A DNA stretch of 6,393 nucleotides from positions 1-6,393 of the forward strand of contig SLNI01000204.1 of assembly GCA_007133115.1 (NCBI GenBank), in the 5' to 3' direction. Positions 1 to 5,659 of the stretch are shown in pieces. This DNA comes from Thioalkalivibrio sp. (GTDB lineage Bacteria > Pseudomonadota > Gammaproteobacteria > Ectothiorhodospirales > Ectothiorhodospiraceae). The position numbers were made by a program, and so were the translations under genes. Positions within the stretch are counted from its first letter, which is position 1, and every line of letters starts with the position of its first letter. The notes below the pieces were generated by a model. The model did no database searches. It saw only the letters and a list, made by a program, of their open reading frames with translations, and had not been told where the DNA came from.

Positions 1-142
1 ACACAACCACACGAGCCCCGATCTCCGGGAGGCTGGCCAGCGTCGAGAGCGGCACCTCGACCTCATAGCCCACACCACCGACGTCGAGCACCACGCTCTG
101 CAGTTCGCGCACGCGGAGCACGCCCTCCAGCCGCGCGATCAT
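1..142 (-). CDS. ruvA: Holliday junction branch migration protein RuvA (N-terminal part, cut by window edge)
   Basis: RuvA binds the four-way Holliday junction as a tetramer and loads the RuvB helicase for branch migration in recombinational repair. Only the first 47 codons are inside the window. They begin MIARLEGVLRVRE and continue through VGGVGYEVEVP at about residues 21-31, the signature of the RuvA N-terminal OB-fold. E. coli RuvA has MIGRLRG and VGGVGYEVHMP at the same places. The family is usually about 200 residues, so roughly three quarters of the gene lies to the left. The ATG overlaps the ruvC stop in an ATGA tetramer (139-142), which points to translational coupling with ruvC. I saw no SOS box at this junction, unlike E. 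coli, where ruvAB has its own LexA-controlled promoter. RuvB is expected next, outside the window; that is inference from gene order elsewhere. Confidence 0.96.
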   Translation of the reverse strand, partial: MIARLEGVLRVRELQSVVLDVGGVGYEVEVPLSTLASLPEIGARVVV

Positions 143-651
143 GTGCGCGCCTCCGTGGCACCGGAATGGCGGCCGGCGTAGGCGAGACTTTGCTCGGTGT
201 GGGCATGGCACACGGCGATGGCCAGGGCATCCGCGGCATCTGCGGCCAGCGCGGCGTCGATCTTGAGGATCTGCCGCATCATGTGCTGAACCTGGATCTT
301 GTCCGCACGGCCGCTGCCGACGACGGCGAGCTTGACCGCGCGTGGCGCATATTCGAACACCGGGAGACCGGCCTGGGCCGCGGCGCAGATCGCCACGCCG
401 CGCGCCTGCCCGAGTTTCAGGGCGGACTGGGCGTTGCGGGCCATGAACACGGACTCGATCGCAAGCACATCCGGTTTCAGCTCAGCGATCACCTGCATCA
501 CGCCGGTGAAGATTTCCCCCAGACGCGCCCCGATGGATTCCGCCGCAGGCCGGATCACACCATAGCCGCAGGCCCGCAAACGTCGCTCGCCGGTATCCAC
601 GACAGCGAAACCGGTGATGCGGGAACCGGGGTCGATGCCGAGGATGCGCAT
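139..651 (-). CDS. ruvC: Holliday junction resolvase RuvC
   Basis: RuvC is a Mg-dependent dimeric endonuclease that cuts Holliday junctions symmetrically, working with RuvAB. The 170-residue product is near the 173 of E. coli. The RNase H-like catalytic tetrad is intact: D7 in GIDPGS, E66 in AIESVF, and D138 and D141 in DAADA. F69, the aromatic implicated in base contact in the E. coli enzyme, is also present. The basic GSGRADKIQV segment at about 112-121 matches the family. The ATG lies 5 bp after the yebC stop with only a weak Shine-Dalgarno, so translation probably depends on ribosomes finishing yebC. Its stop overlaps the ruvA start. Having ruvC and ruvA coupled in one unit differs from E. 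coli, where the ruvC and ruvAB operons are separate, but it is common in other gammaproteobacteria. Confidence 0.98.
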   Translation of the reverse strand: MRILGIDPGSRITGFAVVDTGERRLRACGYGVIRPAAESIGARLGEIFTGVMQVIAELKPDVLAIESVFMARNAQSALKLGQARGVAICAAAQAGLPVFEYAPRAVKLAVVGSGRADKIQVQHMMRQILKIDAALAADAADALAIAVCHAHTEQSLAYAGRHSGATEART

Positions 652-656
652 CCGGT

Positions 657-1394
657 TCAGTCGCTCAGGGATTCGGGGAAGTCGGCGTTGGTGTAGACGT
701 TCTGCACGTCGTCGAGGTCATCGAGCATGTTCAGGAGCTTCAGTACCGACTGCGCGGTCTCCTCATCCAGCGGCGCGAGGGTCCCGGCGCGCATGGTGAG
801 TTCAGCGTTCTCGGGCTCCAGCCCCGCCGCCCGCAGCGCGGCCAGGACCGGTTCATAGGCATCCGGGTCGGTGAGCACCTCGATGGCGCCGTCGGCGTCG
901 ACCTGCACATCCTCTGCCCCACCTTCGAGCGCGGCTTCCATCACCGCATCATCATCGGTTCCGGGCAGGTATTCGATCACGCCTTTCTTATCGAACAGGT
1001 AGGCCACGGAGCCGTCGGTACCCAGATTCCCACCGGTCTTGGTGAACGCGTGGCGCACCTCGGCCACGGTACGATTGCGATTGTCGGTCATGCAATCGAC
1101 GAGGATCGCCGCGCCGCCCGGGGCGTAGCCCTCGTAGCGGAGTTCCTCGTAGTTCACGCCTTCCAGTTCCCCGGCACCGCGCTTTACCGCGCGATCGATG
1201 GTGTCGCGGGTCATGTTGGCGGCGAGTGCCTTGTCGGTCGCCAGGCGCAGACGCGGGTTGGTGTTGGCGTCGGAGCCCCCGGCACGCGCGGCCACCGTGA
1301 TCTCACGGATCAGCTTGGTGAAGAGTTTGCCCCGCTTGGCATCCTGAGCGTTCTTGCGGTGCTGGATGTTTGCCCACTTGCTGTGACCGGCCAT
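657..1394 (-). CDS. yebC: YebC/TACO1-family translation factor
   Basis: This is a 245-residue member of the YebC/TACO1 family (E. coli YebC is 246). The family was long annotated as a transcriptional regulator. More recent work links it to ribosome function and relief of stalling on proline-rich stretches. Family hallmarks are the start [14 protein letters not shown], the [11 protein letters not shown] segment at about 23-33, the stretch around YEGYAPGG at about 87-94, and [14 protein letters not shown] at about 121-134. The acidic C-terminal region ends [17 protein letters not shown], also typical. The ATG at 1394 is preceded by AGGA about 7 bases upstream, a usable ribosome binding site. 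It lies 33 bp after the aspS stop and 5 bp before ruvC, consistent with co-transcription. The order aspS-yebC-ruvC is conserved in many gammaproteobacteria. Confidence 0.97.
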   Translation of the reverse strand: MAGHSKWANIQHRKNAQDAKRGKLFTKLIREITVAARAGGSDANTNPRLRLATDKALAANMTRDTIDRAVKRGAGELEGVNYEELRYEGYAPGGAAILVDCMTDNRNRTVAEVRHAFTKTGGNLGTDGSVAYLFDKKGVIEYLPGTDDDAVMEAALEGGAEDVQVDADGAIEVLTDPDAYEPVLAALRAAGLEPENAELTMRAGTLAPLDEETAQSVLKLLNMLDDLDDVQNVYTNADFPESLSD

Positions 1395-1427
1395 GGTGCG
1401 TCCTGGGAATCTTGAAAAGGGTCTGCG

Positions 1428-3212
1428 TCAGTTTACTGCGCTGCCCGGCTGGGCGCGCAGCCGGATGCCGAGCTCGCGCAGCTGCGCCTCGGAAACCTGC
1501 GCGGGGGCCTCGGTCAGCGGACATGCGGCGCTCTGGGTCTTCGGGAACGCCATCACGTCGCGGATACTGCCGGCTCCGGCCATCAGCATGACGAGGCGAT
1601 CGAGCCCGAAGGCAATGCCGCCGTGCGGCGGTGCGCCGAGGTTCAAGGCCTCGAGCAGGAAGCCGAATTTCTCCGCTGCCTCGGTTTCACTGATGCCCAG
1701 CAGCTCGAAGGCTGCGGCCTGCATCTCCGGACTGTGGATACGGATCGAGCCGCCACCGACCTCGGTACCGTTCAGCACCATGTCGTAGGCGCGCGACAGC
1801 GCCGTCCTCGGGTTGGCGCGCAGATCCGCGGGATCGGCCACGGCCGGCGCGGTGAACGGATGGTGCAGCGCATAGAAGCGCCCGTCCTTGCCGTCCCACT
1901 CGAACATCGGGAAATCCACCACCCACAGCGGTCGCCAACCCTCGGCGACCAGGCCACGATCCTGGCCCAGTCGCACTCTCAACGCACCCAGACTCTCGTT
2001 GACCACGTTGGCCTTGTCGGCGCCGAAGAAGATCAGGTCGCCGTCGGCCGCGCCGGCACGTTCCAGGATGGTCTGGATCACGTCATCCGGCAGGAACTTC
2101 AGGATCGGCGACTGCAGACCCGGCGTGCCGTCGGCGATACGGTTGACCTTGATGTAGGCGAGTCCGCGTGCCCCGTAGCGACCGACGAAGTGCGTGTAGT
2201 CGTCGATCTCCTTGCGTGACAGCCCACCGCCACCCGGCAGCCGCAATGCGGCCACGCGCCCCTCGGGGTCGTTCGCGGGACCGTTGAAGACCTTGAAGTC
2301 GACCGCACGCATGACCTCGGTCAGTTCGGTGAATTCCAGTGGGATGCGCAGATCCGGCTTGTCGGAGCCGTAGCGTGCCATCGCTTCCGCGTAGCTCATG
2401 CGCGGGAAGGGATCGGGGAGTTCGACATTGAGCACTTCGCGGAACAGGGTCCGGATCAGCCGCTCGTTCATCACCATCACGTCGCTTTCGTCGACGAAGG
2501 CCATCTCGATGTCGAGCTGGGTGAACTCGGGCTGCCGATCAGCGCGCAGATCCTCGTCGCGGAAGCAGCGGGTGATCTGGTAGTAGCGGTCCATGCCGCC
2601 GATCATGAGCAACTGCTTGAACAGCTGTGGCGACTGCGGCAACGCGAAGAAGCTGCCCGGATGGGTGCGGCTGGGCACGAGATAATCCCGCGCCCCCTCG
2701 GGGGTGGCCTTGGTCAGCATCGGCGTCTCGATATCGAGGAAGCCCTCGTCGTCGAGGAAGCGGCGCAGGCTGCGCGCCGCCCGCGCGCGCAGGCGCAGCC
2801 GCTCCTGCATCGCCGGGCGGCGCAGATCGATGTAGCGATAGCGCAATCGGGTTTCCTCGCCCACGTCCTCATCGTCGAGCGGGAACGGGGGGGTGCGCGA
2901 GGCATTCAGCACCTCCAGCCCGATTCCGAGGACCTCGACGGCGCCCGTGTTCAGCTCCGGGTTGATCGTACCCTCGGGACGCCTGCGCACACGCCCGGTC
3001 ACCCGCAGCACATACTCGTTGCGGGCCTGTTCGGCGCGCGCGAAAACCTCGGGGCGGTCGGGATCGAACACCACCTGTACCACGCCTTCGTGGTCGCGCA
3101 GATCGATAAAGATCACGCCACCATGATCGCGCCGGCGGTTGACCCAACCGCACAGGGTGACCTCCGAGTCGAGTTGCGCCTCGGTGACGAGTCCACAGAA
3201 ATGAGTCCGCAT
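1428..3212 (-). CDS. aspS: Aspartyl-tRNA synthetase, predicted non-discriminating (Asp/Asn) type
   Basis: This class IIb synthetase charges tRNA(Asp) with aspartate in the cytoplasm. The 594-residue product resembles the E. coli enzyme (590) and, by my recollection, the Pseudomonas one more closely. An N-terminal OB-fold anticodon-binding domain covers about residues 1-110 ([12 protein letters not shown] at 21-32). Class II motif 1 surrounds [16 protein letters not shown] at 158-173. Motif 2 contains [18 protein letters not shown] at 215-232. A bacterial GAD insertion occupies about 300-420, and motif 3 has GIAFGLDRL at 532-540. H30 and G81 match the His31/Gly82 pair that makes the P. aeruginosa enzyme non-discriminating; discriminating E. 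coli AspRS has Leu at the first site. The start MRTHFCG aligns with the E. coli start. An in-frame ATG 17 codons upstream (3261-3263) would add a basic stretch not usual in the family. No strong promoter is seen just upstream. Confidence 0.98.
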   Translation of the reverse strand: MRTHFCGLVTEAQLDSEVTLCGWVNRRRDHGGVIFIDLRDHEGVVQVVFDPDRPEVFARAEQARNEYVLRVTGRVRRRPEGTINPELNTGAVEVLGIGLEVLNASRTPPFPLDDEDVGEETRLRYRYIDLRRPAMQERLRLRARAARSLRRFLDDEGFLDIETPMLTKATPEGARDYLVPSRTHPGSFFALPQSPQLFKQLLMIGGMDRYYQITRCFRDEDLRADRQPEFTQLDIEMAFVDESDVMVMNERLIRTLFREVLNVELPDPFPRMSYAEAMARYGSDKPDLRIPLEFTELTEVMRAVDFKVFNGPANDPEGRVAALRLPGGGGLSRKEIDDYTHFVGRYGARGLAYIKVNRIADGTPGLQSPILKFLPDDVIQTILERAGAADGDLIFFGADKANVVNESLGALRVRLGQDRGLVAEGWRPLWVVDFPMFEWDGKDGRFYALHHPFTAPAVADPADLRANPRTALSRAYDMVLNGTEVGGGSIRIHSPEMQAAAFELLGISETEAAEKFGFLLEALNLGAPPHGGIAFGLDRLVMLMAGAGSIRDVMAFPKTQSAACPLTEAPAQVSEAQLRELGIRLRAQPGSAVN

Positions 3213-3255
3213 TGCGCCAGATCCAGGAAAGAGCGGCTCGGTCCGCCGCGTTGTT

Positions 3256-3282
3256 CGGGCCATCGGGCCGGTGTGCGGCCCG
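3256..3282 (-). other. GC-rich hairpin in the DUF502-aspS spacer (aspS leader)
   Basis: The 89-bp gap between the DUF502 stop and the aspS start holds a perfect 7-bp inverted repeat: CGGGCCG at 3264-3270, a GTGTG loop, and CGGCCCG at 3276-3282. A second CGGGCC copy at 3256-3261 could pair with the same distal arm, giving two competing stems. In the aspS transcript the structure would sit about 50 bases before the start codon. The T-run on that strand lies upstream of the stem, not after it, so this is not an intrinsic terminator. A leader structure or a transcript-processing site is possible, but a role is inference only. Confidence 0.4.
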
Positions 3283-3301
3283 TGAAAAAGGGCATCGGAT
3301 G

Positions 3302-3976
3302 TTACGTTTTGGGCACCCTGGGCGCAACCTTCGCGGCCGCCGCAGCCGCCCCGGGCGAGGGCCAGCTGGGCGCGACGACGCCGAGTGACATCACGAACTT
3401 GAGGCCGTCTTCCACCGACATATCGAGCTCGATCGCCTCCTCGCGCGGCACCATGATCACGAAACCCGAGGTCGGGTTGGGCGTGGTCGGAACGAACACG
3501 GTGACGACTTCCTGTTCGGTGCGGTGCTGGACCTCGCCGACACCGATCCCGGTCTGGAAGCCCAGGGTCCACAGTCCCCGGCGCGGGTACTCGACCATCA
3601 GCACGCGGCGGAAAGACTGCTGTCCATCCTCCAGCACCGTGCGCATCACCTGTTTGACCGCGTTGTAGATCGAGCGCACCAGCGGGATGCGGTCGACGAT
3701 GGAATCGCCGATCTCGAACAGGCGCCGCCCCACGAAGTTGGCCGCAACCAGGCCCGTAAGGAACACGATCACGATCGCCACCACCACCCCGGTTCCGGGA
3801 ATGCTGAATCCGAGCATGGCCTCTGGGCGCCAGCTGGGAGGCAGCAGAAGGATCGTGAAGTCGAGCAACTCGACCAAGAGCTTGATGATCAGCCCGGTGA
3901 CGATCAGCGGAACCCAGACCAGCAACCCCGCGATCAGGTAGCGACGCAGGTGGATCAGAAAAGGGTGGCGGCTCAA
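3302..3976 (-). CDS. DUF502 family two-pass inner-membrane protein
   Basis: This 224-residue protein belongs to the DUF502 family, whose bacterial function is not established; plant relatives are the COV/LCV membrane proteins. Two hydrophobic segments at about 13-35 (starting [12 protein letters not shown]) and 61-82 suggest two transmembrane helices and a soluble C-terminal domain. The family signature [10 protein letters not shown] at 163-172, followed by [22 protein letters not shown], is well preserved. The C-terminus has an Ala/Pro-rich basic tail that looks disordered. The best start is a TTG at 3976-3974, overlapping the stop of the upstream zinc-ribbon gene as TTGA. No in-frame ATG occurs before the first helix, and the next one, at M54, would remove it. 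Coupled translation would compensate for the weak ribosome binding site. Position just before aspS is common in gammaproteobacteria, but what links their functions is unknown. Confidence 0.93.
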   Translation of the reverse strand: MSRHPFLIHLRRYLIAGLLVWVPLIVTGLIIKLLVELLDFTILLLPPSWRPEAMLGFSIPGTGVVVAIVIVFLTGLVAANFVGRRLFEIGDSIVDRIPLVRSIYNAVKQVMRTVLEDGQQSFRRVLMVEYPRRGLWTLGFQTGIGVGEVQHRTEQEVVTVFVPTTPNPTSGFVIMVPREEAIELDMSVEDGLKFVMSLGVVAPSWPSPGAAAAAAKVAPRVPKT

Positions 3977-4260
3977 GCTGCGTCGGTCGAGCAGGAACCC
4001 GAGCCGCAGGCCGGCGCGCCGCCCCCACCGGAATCCTTGGATTCAGGCTTGTTCTCTTCCTTGACGTTGCGGCGTTTGTCTTTCTTGAAGTCGGTCTCGT
4101 ACCAGCCGCTCCCGGACAGCCGGAAACCGGCCGCGGACACCAGCTTGGTCATTTCACTGGCACCACAGGACGGGCAGTCGGTCAGGGCCGGATCGGAGAT
4201 CTTCTGGATCACCTCGGTCCTCTCGCCGCAGGCGCGGCACTCGTATTCGTAGATCGGCAT
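3973..4260 (-). CDS. FmdB-type zinc-ribbon protein (putative regulatory protein family)
   Basis: This 95-residue protein starts MPIYEYEC, the typical opening of the FmdB/CxxC_CXXC_SSSS family. Two CxxC knuckles, C8/C11 and C29/C32, would bind one zinc. The [14 protein letters not shown] stretch at about 46-59 is the usual segment after the ribbon. The family name comes from a putative regulator of formamidase/amidase genes in Methylophilus; a general function is unproven. The tail (about 60-95) is charged, then Gly-rich, with an extra Cys pair C85/C90 (ACGSGSCS), possibly a second metal or redox site. The ATG at 4260 has GGAG 8 bases upstream. It is the first gene of the leftward operon and its stop overlaps the DUF502 TTG start. 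Confidence 0.93.
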   Translation of the reverse strand: MPIYEYECRACGERTEVIQKISDPALTDCPSCGASEMTKLVSAAGFRLSGSGWYETDFKKDKRRNVKEENKPESKDSGGGGAPACGSGSCSTDAA

Positions 4261-4295
4261 ATCTGGAACTCCGGATACAGGAATCGGATGGGCGT

Positions 4296-4323
4296 ATTAT
4301 GCGACCGAATTTTGCGAATTAAA
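4296..4323 (-). promoter_or_regulatory. Probable leftward promoter for the fmdB-DUF502-aspS-yebC-ruvCA unit
   Basis: Read on the minus strand, CATAAT (4301-4296) matches 5 of 6 bases of the sigma-70 -10 consensus. TTTAAT lies 16 bp upstream (4323-4318) as a poor -35 (3 of 6). Transcription would start near 4289, about 29 bases before the first gene's ATG. The surrounding patch is clearly more AT-rich than the rest of this GC-rich window, as expected for a promoter. Confidence 0.45.
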
Positions 4324-4348
4324 GCACCACCCTGCGACAATCGTGCGA
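4300..4348 (+). repeat. Four TGCGA pentamers in the divergent promoter region
   Basis: TGCGA occurs at 4300-4304, 4313-4317, 4333-4337 and 4344-4348, all in the same orientation. An overlapping pair of CGAATT copies lies at 4306-4311 and 4315-4320. The first TGCGA overlaps the leftward -10 and the second and third overlap the two proposed rightward promoter boxes. They may be regulator-binding half-sites, but spacing is irregular (13, 20, 11) and no known operator is recognised. Confidence 0.35.
4312..4341 (+). promoter_or_regulatory. Possible rightward promoter for the DsrE-SDR-Spm unit
   Basis: TTGCGA (4312-4317) and GACAAT (4336-4341), separated by 18 bp, each match 4 of 6 sigma-70 consensus bases. 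Transcription would begin near 4348, about 48 bases before the DsrE-like ATG. It overlaps the leftward promoter, so the two directions may compete. The match is modest and other starts are possible. Confidence 0.3.
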
Positions 4349-4351
4349 ACA

Positions 4352-4369
4352 GGGGCCATCGCCGGCCCC
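4352..4369 (+). other. Hairpin in the leader of the DsrE-like gene
   Basis: GGGGCC (4352-4357) and GGCCCC (4364-4369) form a 6-bp stem with a 6-base loop. If transcription starts near 4348, this stem-loop sits at the 5' end of the transcript. The C-run of its distal arm could alternatively pair with the GGGG of the ribosome binding site at 4385-4388. Either an mRNA-stabilising or a translation-modulating role is speculative. Confidence 0.3.
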
Positions 4370-4395
4370 CACCGCGGCAAAACCGGGGAAAACCA

Positions 4396-4773
4396 ATGGC
4401 CGACAAGATCGTGATCATGCTCCTGAACGTGGATCTGAAGCGCCTCGGTTCGCTCGGAGCGCCGTTCTTTCAGGCGACGATCGCCGCCGTGATGGACCTC
4501 GAGGTCGAAGTCTACTTCGCGGGACCCAGCACCCGGCTGCTGATCAAGGGCTTCGCGGATGTCATTCACCCGGGCTCCGCTCGGGAAAAATCCGTCTACA
4601 GCTTCATGCAGGACGCGCACGAAGCGGGCGCCCGTTTCTATGCCTGCACCGGCGCCATGGAGGAGAACGGTCTGACGCTGGAGAACGCGATCCCCGAGAT
4701 GGACGGGGTGCGCGGGGGGGCCGCCTTCATCAGCGAGGTCATCGAGAGCAACGTGGTGACCCTGACCTACTGA
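4396..4773 (+). CDS. DsrE/DsrF-like family small protein
   Basis: This 125-residue protein has the fold pattern of DsrE/F-like proteins: a beta-strand start (ADKIVIMLLN), an alternating alpha/beta middle with VEVYFAGPSTRLL at about 37-49, and a Cys, C84, in the FYACTGAM segment. In DsrE, TusD and related proteins the cysteine at the corresponding region carries sulfur as a persulfide. Whether C84 does so here is inference. No TusA, rhodanese or dsr gene is visible, so a role in sulfur oxidation cannot be claimed. The ATG at 4396 is preferred because GGGGA at 4385-4389 is a suitable ribosome binding site; longer in-frame reading would run into the promoter region. It is the first gene of the rightward unit and its stop is one base before the SDR start. 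I do not recognise a specific gene name. Confidence 0.8.
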   Translation: MADKIVIMLLNVDLKRLGSLGAPFFQATIAAVMDLEVEVYFAGPSTRLLIKGFADVIHPGSAREKSVYSFMQDAHEAGARFYACTGAMEENGLTLENAIPEMDGVRGGAAFISEVIESNVVTLTY

Positions 4774-4774
4774 C

Positions 4775-5626
4775 ATGGATCGAAGCGGCCTCTCGATCCT
4801 GATCACGGGATGTTCTTCCGGCATTGGCGAGCACGTCGCCCTGGCGCTGCATGAGCGTGGCTACCGCGTGTTCGCCACTGCGCGCAGGAGCGAAGCGGTT
4901 GCCCGCCTGAAATCCCGGGGTCTGGAAGCGCTGCAACTGGACCTGGACGATCCCAGCAGCATACGAAGCGCGGTGCAGGAGGTGCTTTCCCGCACCGGGG
5001 GTTCGCTTTACGCGCTGTTCAACAATGGCGGTTACGGACAGCCCGGAGCGGTCGAGGATCTTTCCCGCGCGGCGCTGCGGGCCCAGCTGGAAACCAACCT
5101 GCTCGGCTGGCTGGAGCTGACCAACGCGGTGATCCCGGCGATGCGTCGGCAGGGCCGCGGCCGCATCATCCAGAACAGTTCGGTGCTCGGCTTTGTCGGC
5201 CTGCGCCTGCGCGGCGCCTACGTCAGCTCCAAGTTCGCGGTCGAGGGTCTCAGCGACGTGCTGCGACAGGAACTGCACGGAAGCGGTGTTCACGTGTCCC
5301 TCATCGAGCCTGGTCCGGTCCGGAGCCACTTTCGAGCCAACGCCTTCCTGGCCTACCGCCGTTTCATACGACCGAAGGACAGCCACTGGCGGGAGACCTA
5401 CGCACGTGCGGAACGGCGGCTCACGCACCATGAGCGCGATGCGCCGTTCACGCTGGGGCCCGAAGCCGTGCTGAAAGCGGTGGTGCATGCACTGGAGGCG
5501 CGGTGGCCGCGGGCCCGATACCGCGTGACCTTCCCCACGCATCTGTTCGCAGTGCTCAAGTGGCTGCTGCCGACCTGGGCAATGGACGCGGTACTGCGCG
5601 CGGTTTCCCGGGGCGAAAACCGGTGA
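4775..5626 (+). CDS. Short-chain dehydrogenase/reductase, YbbO-like
   Basis: This 283-residue classical SDR oxidoreductase has an N-terminal Rossmann fold with TGCSSGIG at 11-18 for cofactor binding and R37/R38 after the second strand, which fits NADP(H) preference. It also has an NNGG motif at 83-86, N108, S136, and the catalytic Y149xxxK153. IEPGPVRSHF at 177-186 is the usual post-catalytic segment. The third residue of the NNAG motif is Gly instead of Ala, a tolerated variant. The C-terminal FTLGPEAV, RYRVTFPTH and LLPTWAMD resemble E. coli YbbO, an NADP-dependent aldehyde reductase; the substrate here is unknown. The hydrophobic end (about 255-277) could lie at the membrane. The ATG is one base after the DsrE-like stop, with little ribosome binding site of its own, so the two are probably translationally coupled. 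Confidence 0.93.
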   Translation: MDRSGLSILITGCSSGIGEHVALALHERGYRVFATARRSEAVARLKSRGLEALQLDLDDPSSIRSAVQEVLSRTGGSLYALFNNGGYGQPGAVEDLSRAALRAQLETNLLGWLELTNAVIPAMRRQGRGRIIQNSSVLGFVGLRLRGAYVSSKFAVEGLSDVLRQELHGSGVHVSLIEPGPVRSHFRANAFLAYRRFIRPKDSHWRETYARAERRLTHHERDAPFTLGPEAVLKAVVHALEARWPRARYRVTFPTHLFAVLKWLLPTWAMDAVLRAVSRGENR

Positions 5627-5659
5627 GTCCGACGCACGTTCCGACCACCGGGTGAACCC

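Noticed and set aside
166..696. 176-codon open frame on the plus strand
   Set aside because: It is the complement of ruvC, which has all four catalytic acids.
3264..3282. Hairpin before aspS as an intrinsic terminator
   Set aside because: On the minus strand the T-run precedes the stem, and on the plus strand an A-run follows, so neither direction has the required U-tract.
2661..3668. 335-codon open frame on the plus strand
   Set aside because: It is antisense to aspS and DUF502, has no recognisable domain, and fits spurious open frames in GC-rich DNA.
3213..4028. The aspS reading frame stays open for 272 codons upstream of the chosen start
   Set aside because: This stretch overlaps the well-supported DUF502 gene, is Arg/Pro/Gly-rich like a GC-driven shadow frame, and the canonical AspRS N-terminus begins at 3212.
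3257..4361. Shared 9-mer GGGCCATCG in both intergenic spacers (3257-3265 and 4353-4361)
   Set aside because: GGGCCAT-like strings are common in this GC-rich sequence and the flanks do not align well, so coincidence is the simpler reading.
4288..4395. Extension of the DsrE-like protein to an upstream start
   Set aside because: It would place the promoter region and hairpin inside the gene and add a Cys/Arg-rich leader unlike the family; the ATG at 4396 has a good ribosome binding site.
4739..5542. 267-codon open frame on the minus strand
   Set aside because: It lies opposite the SDR gene, whose catalytic motifs are intact, and shows no family resemblance.
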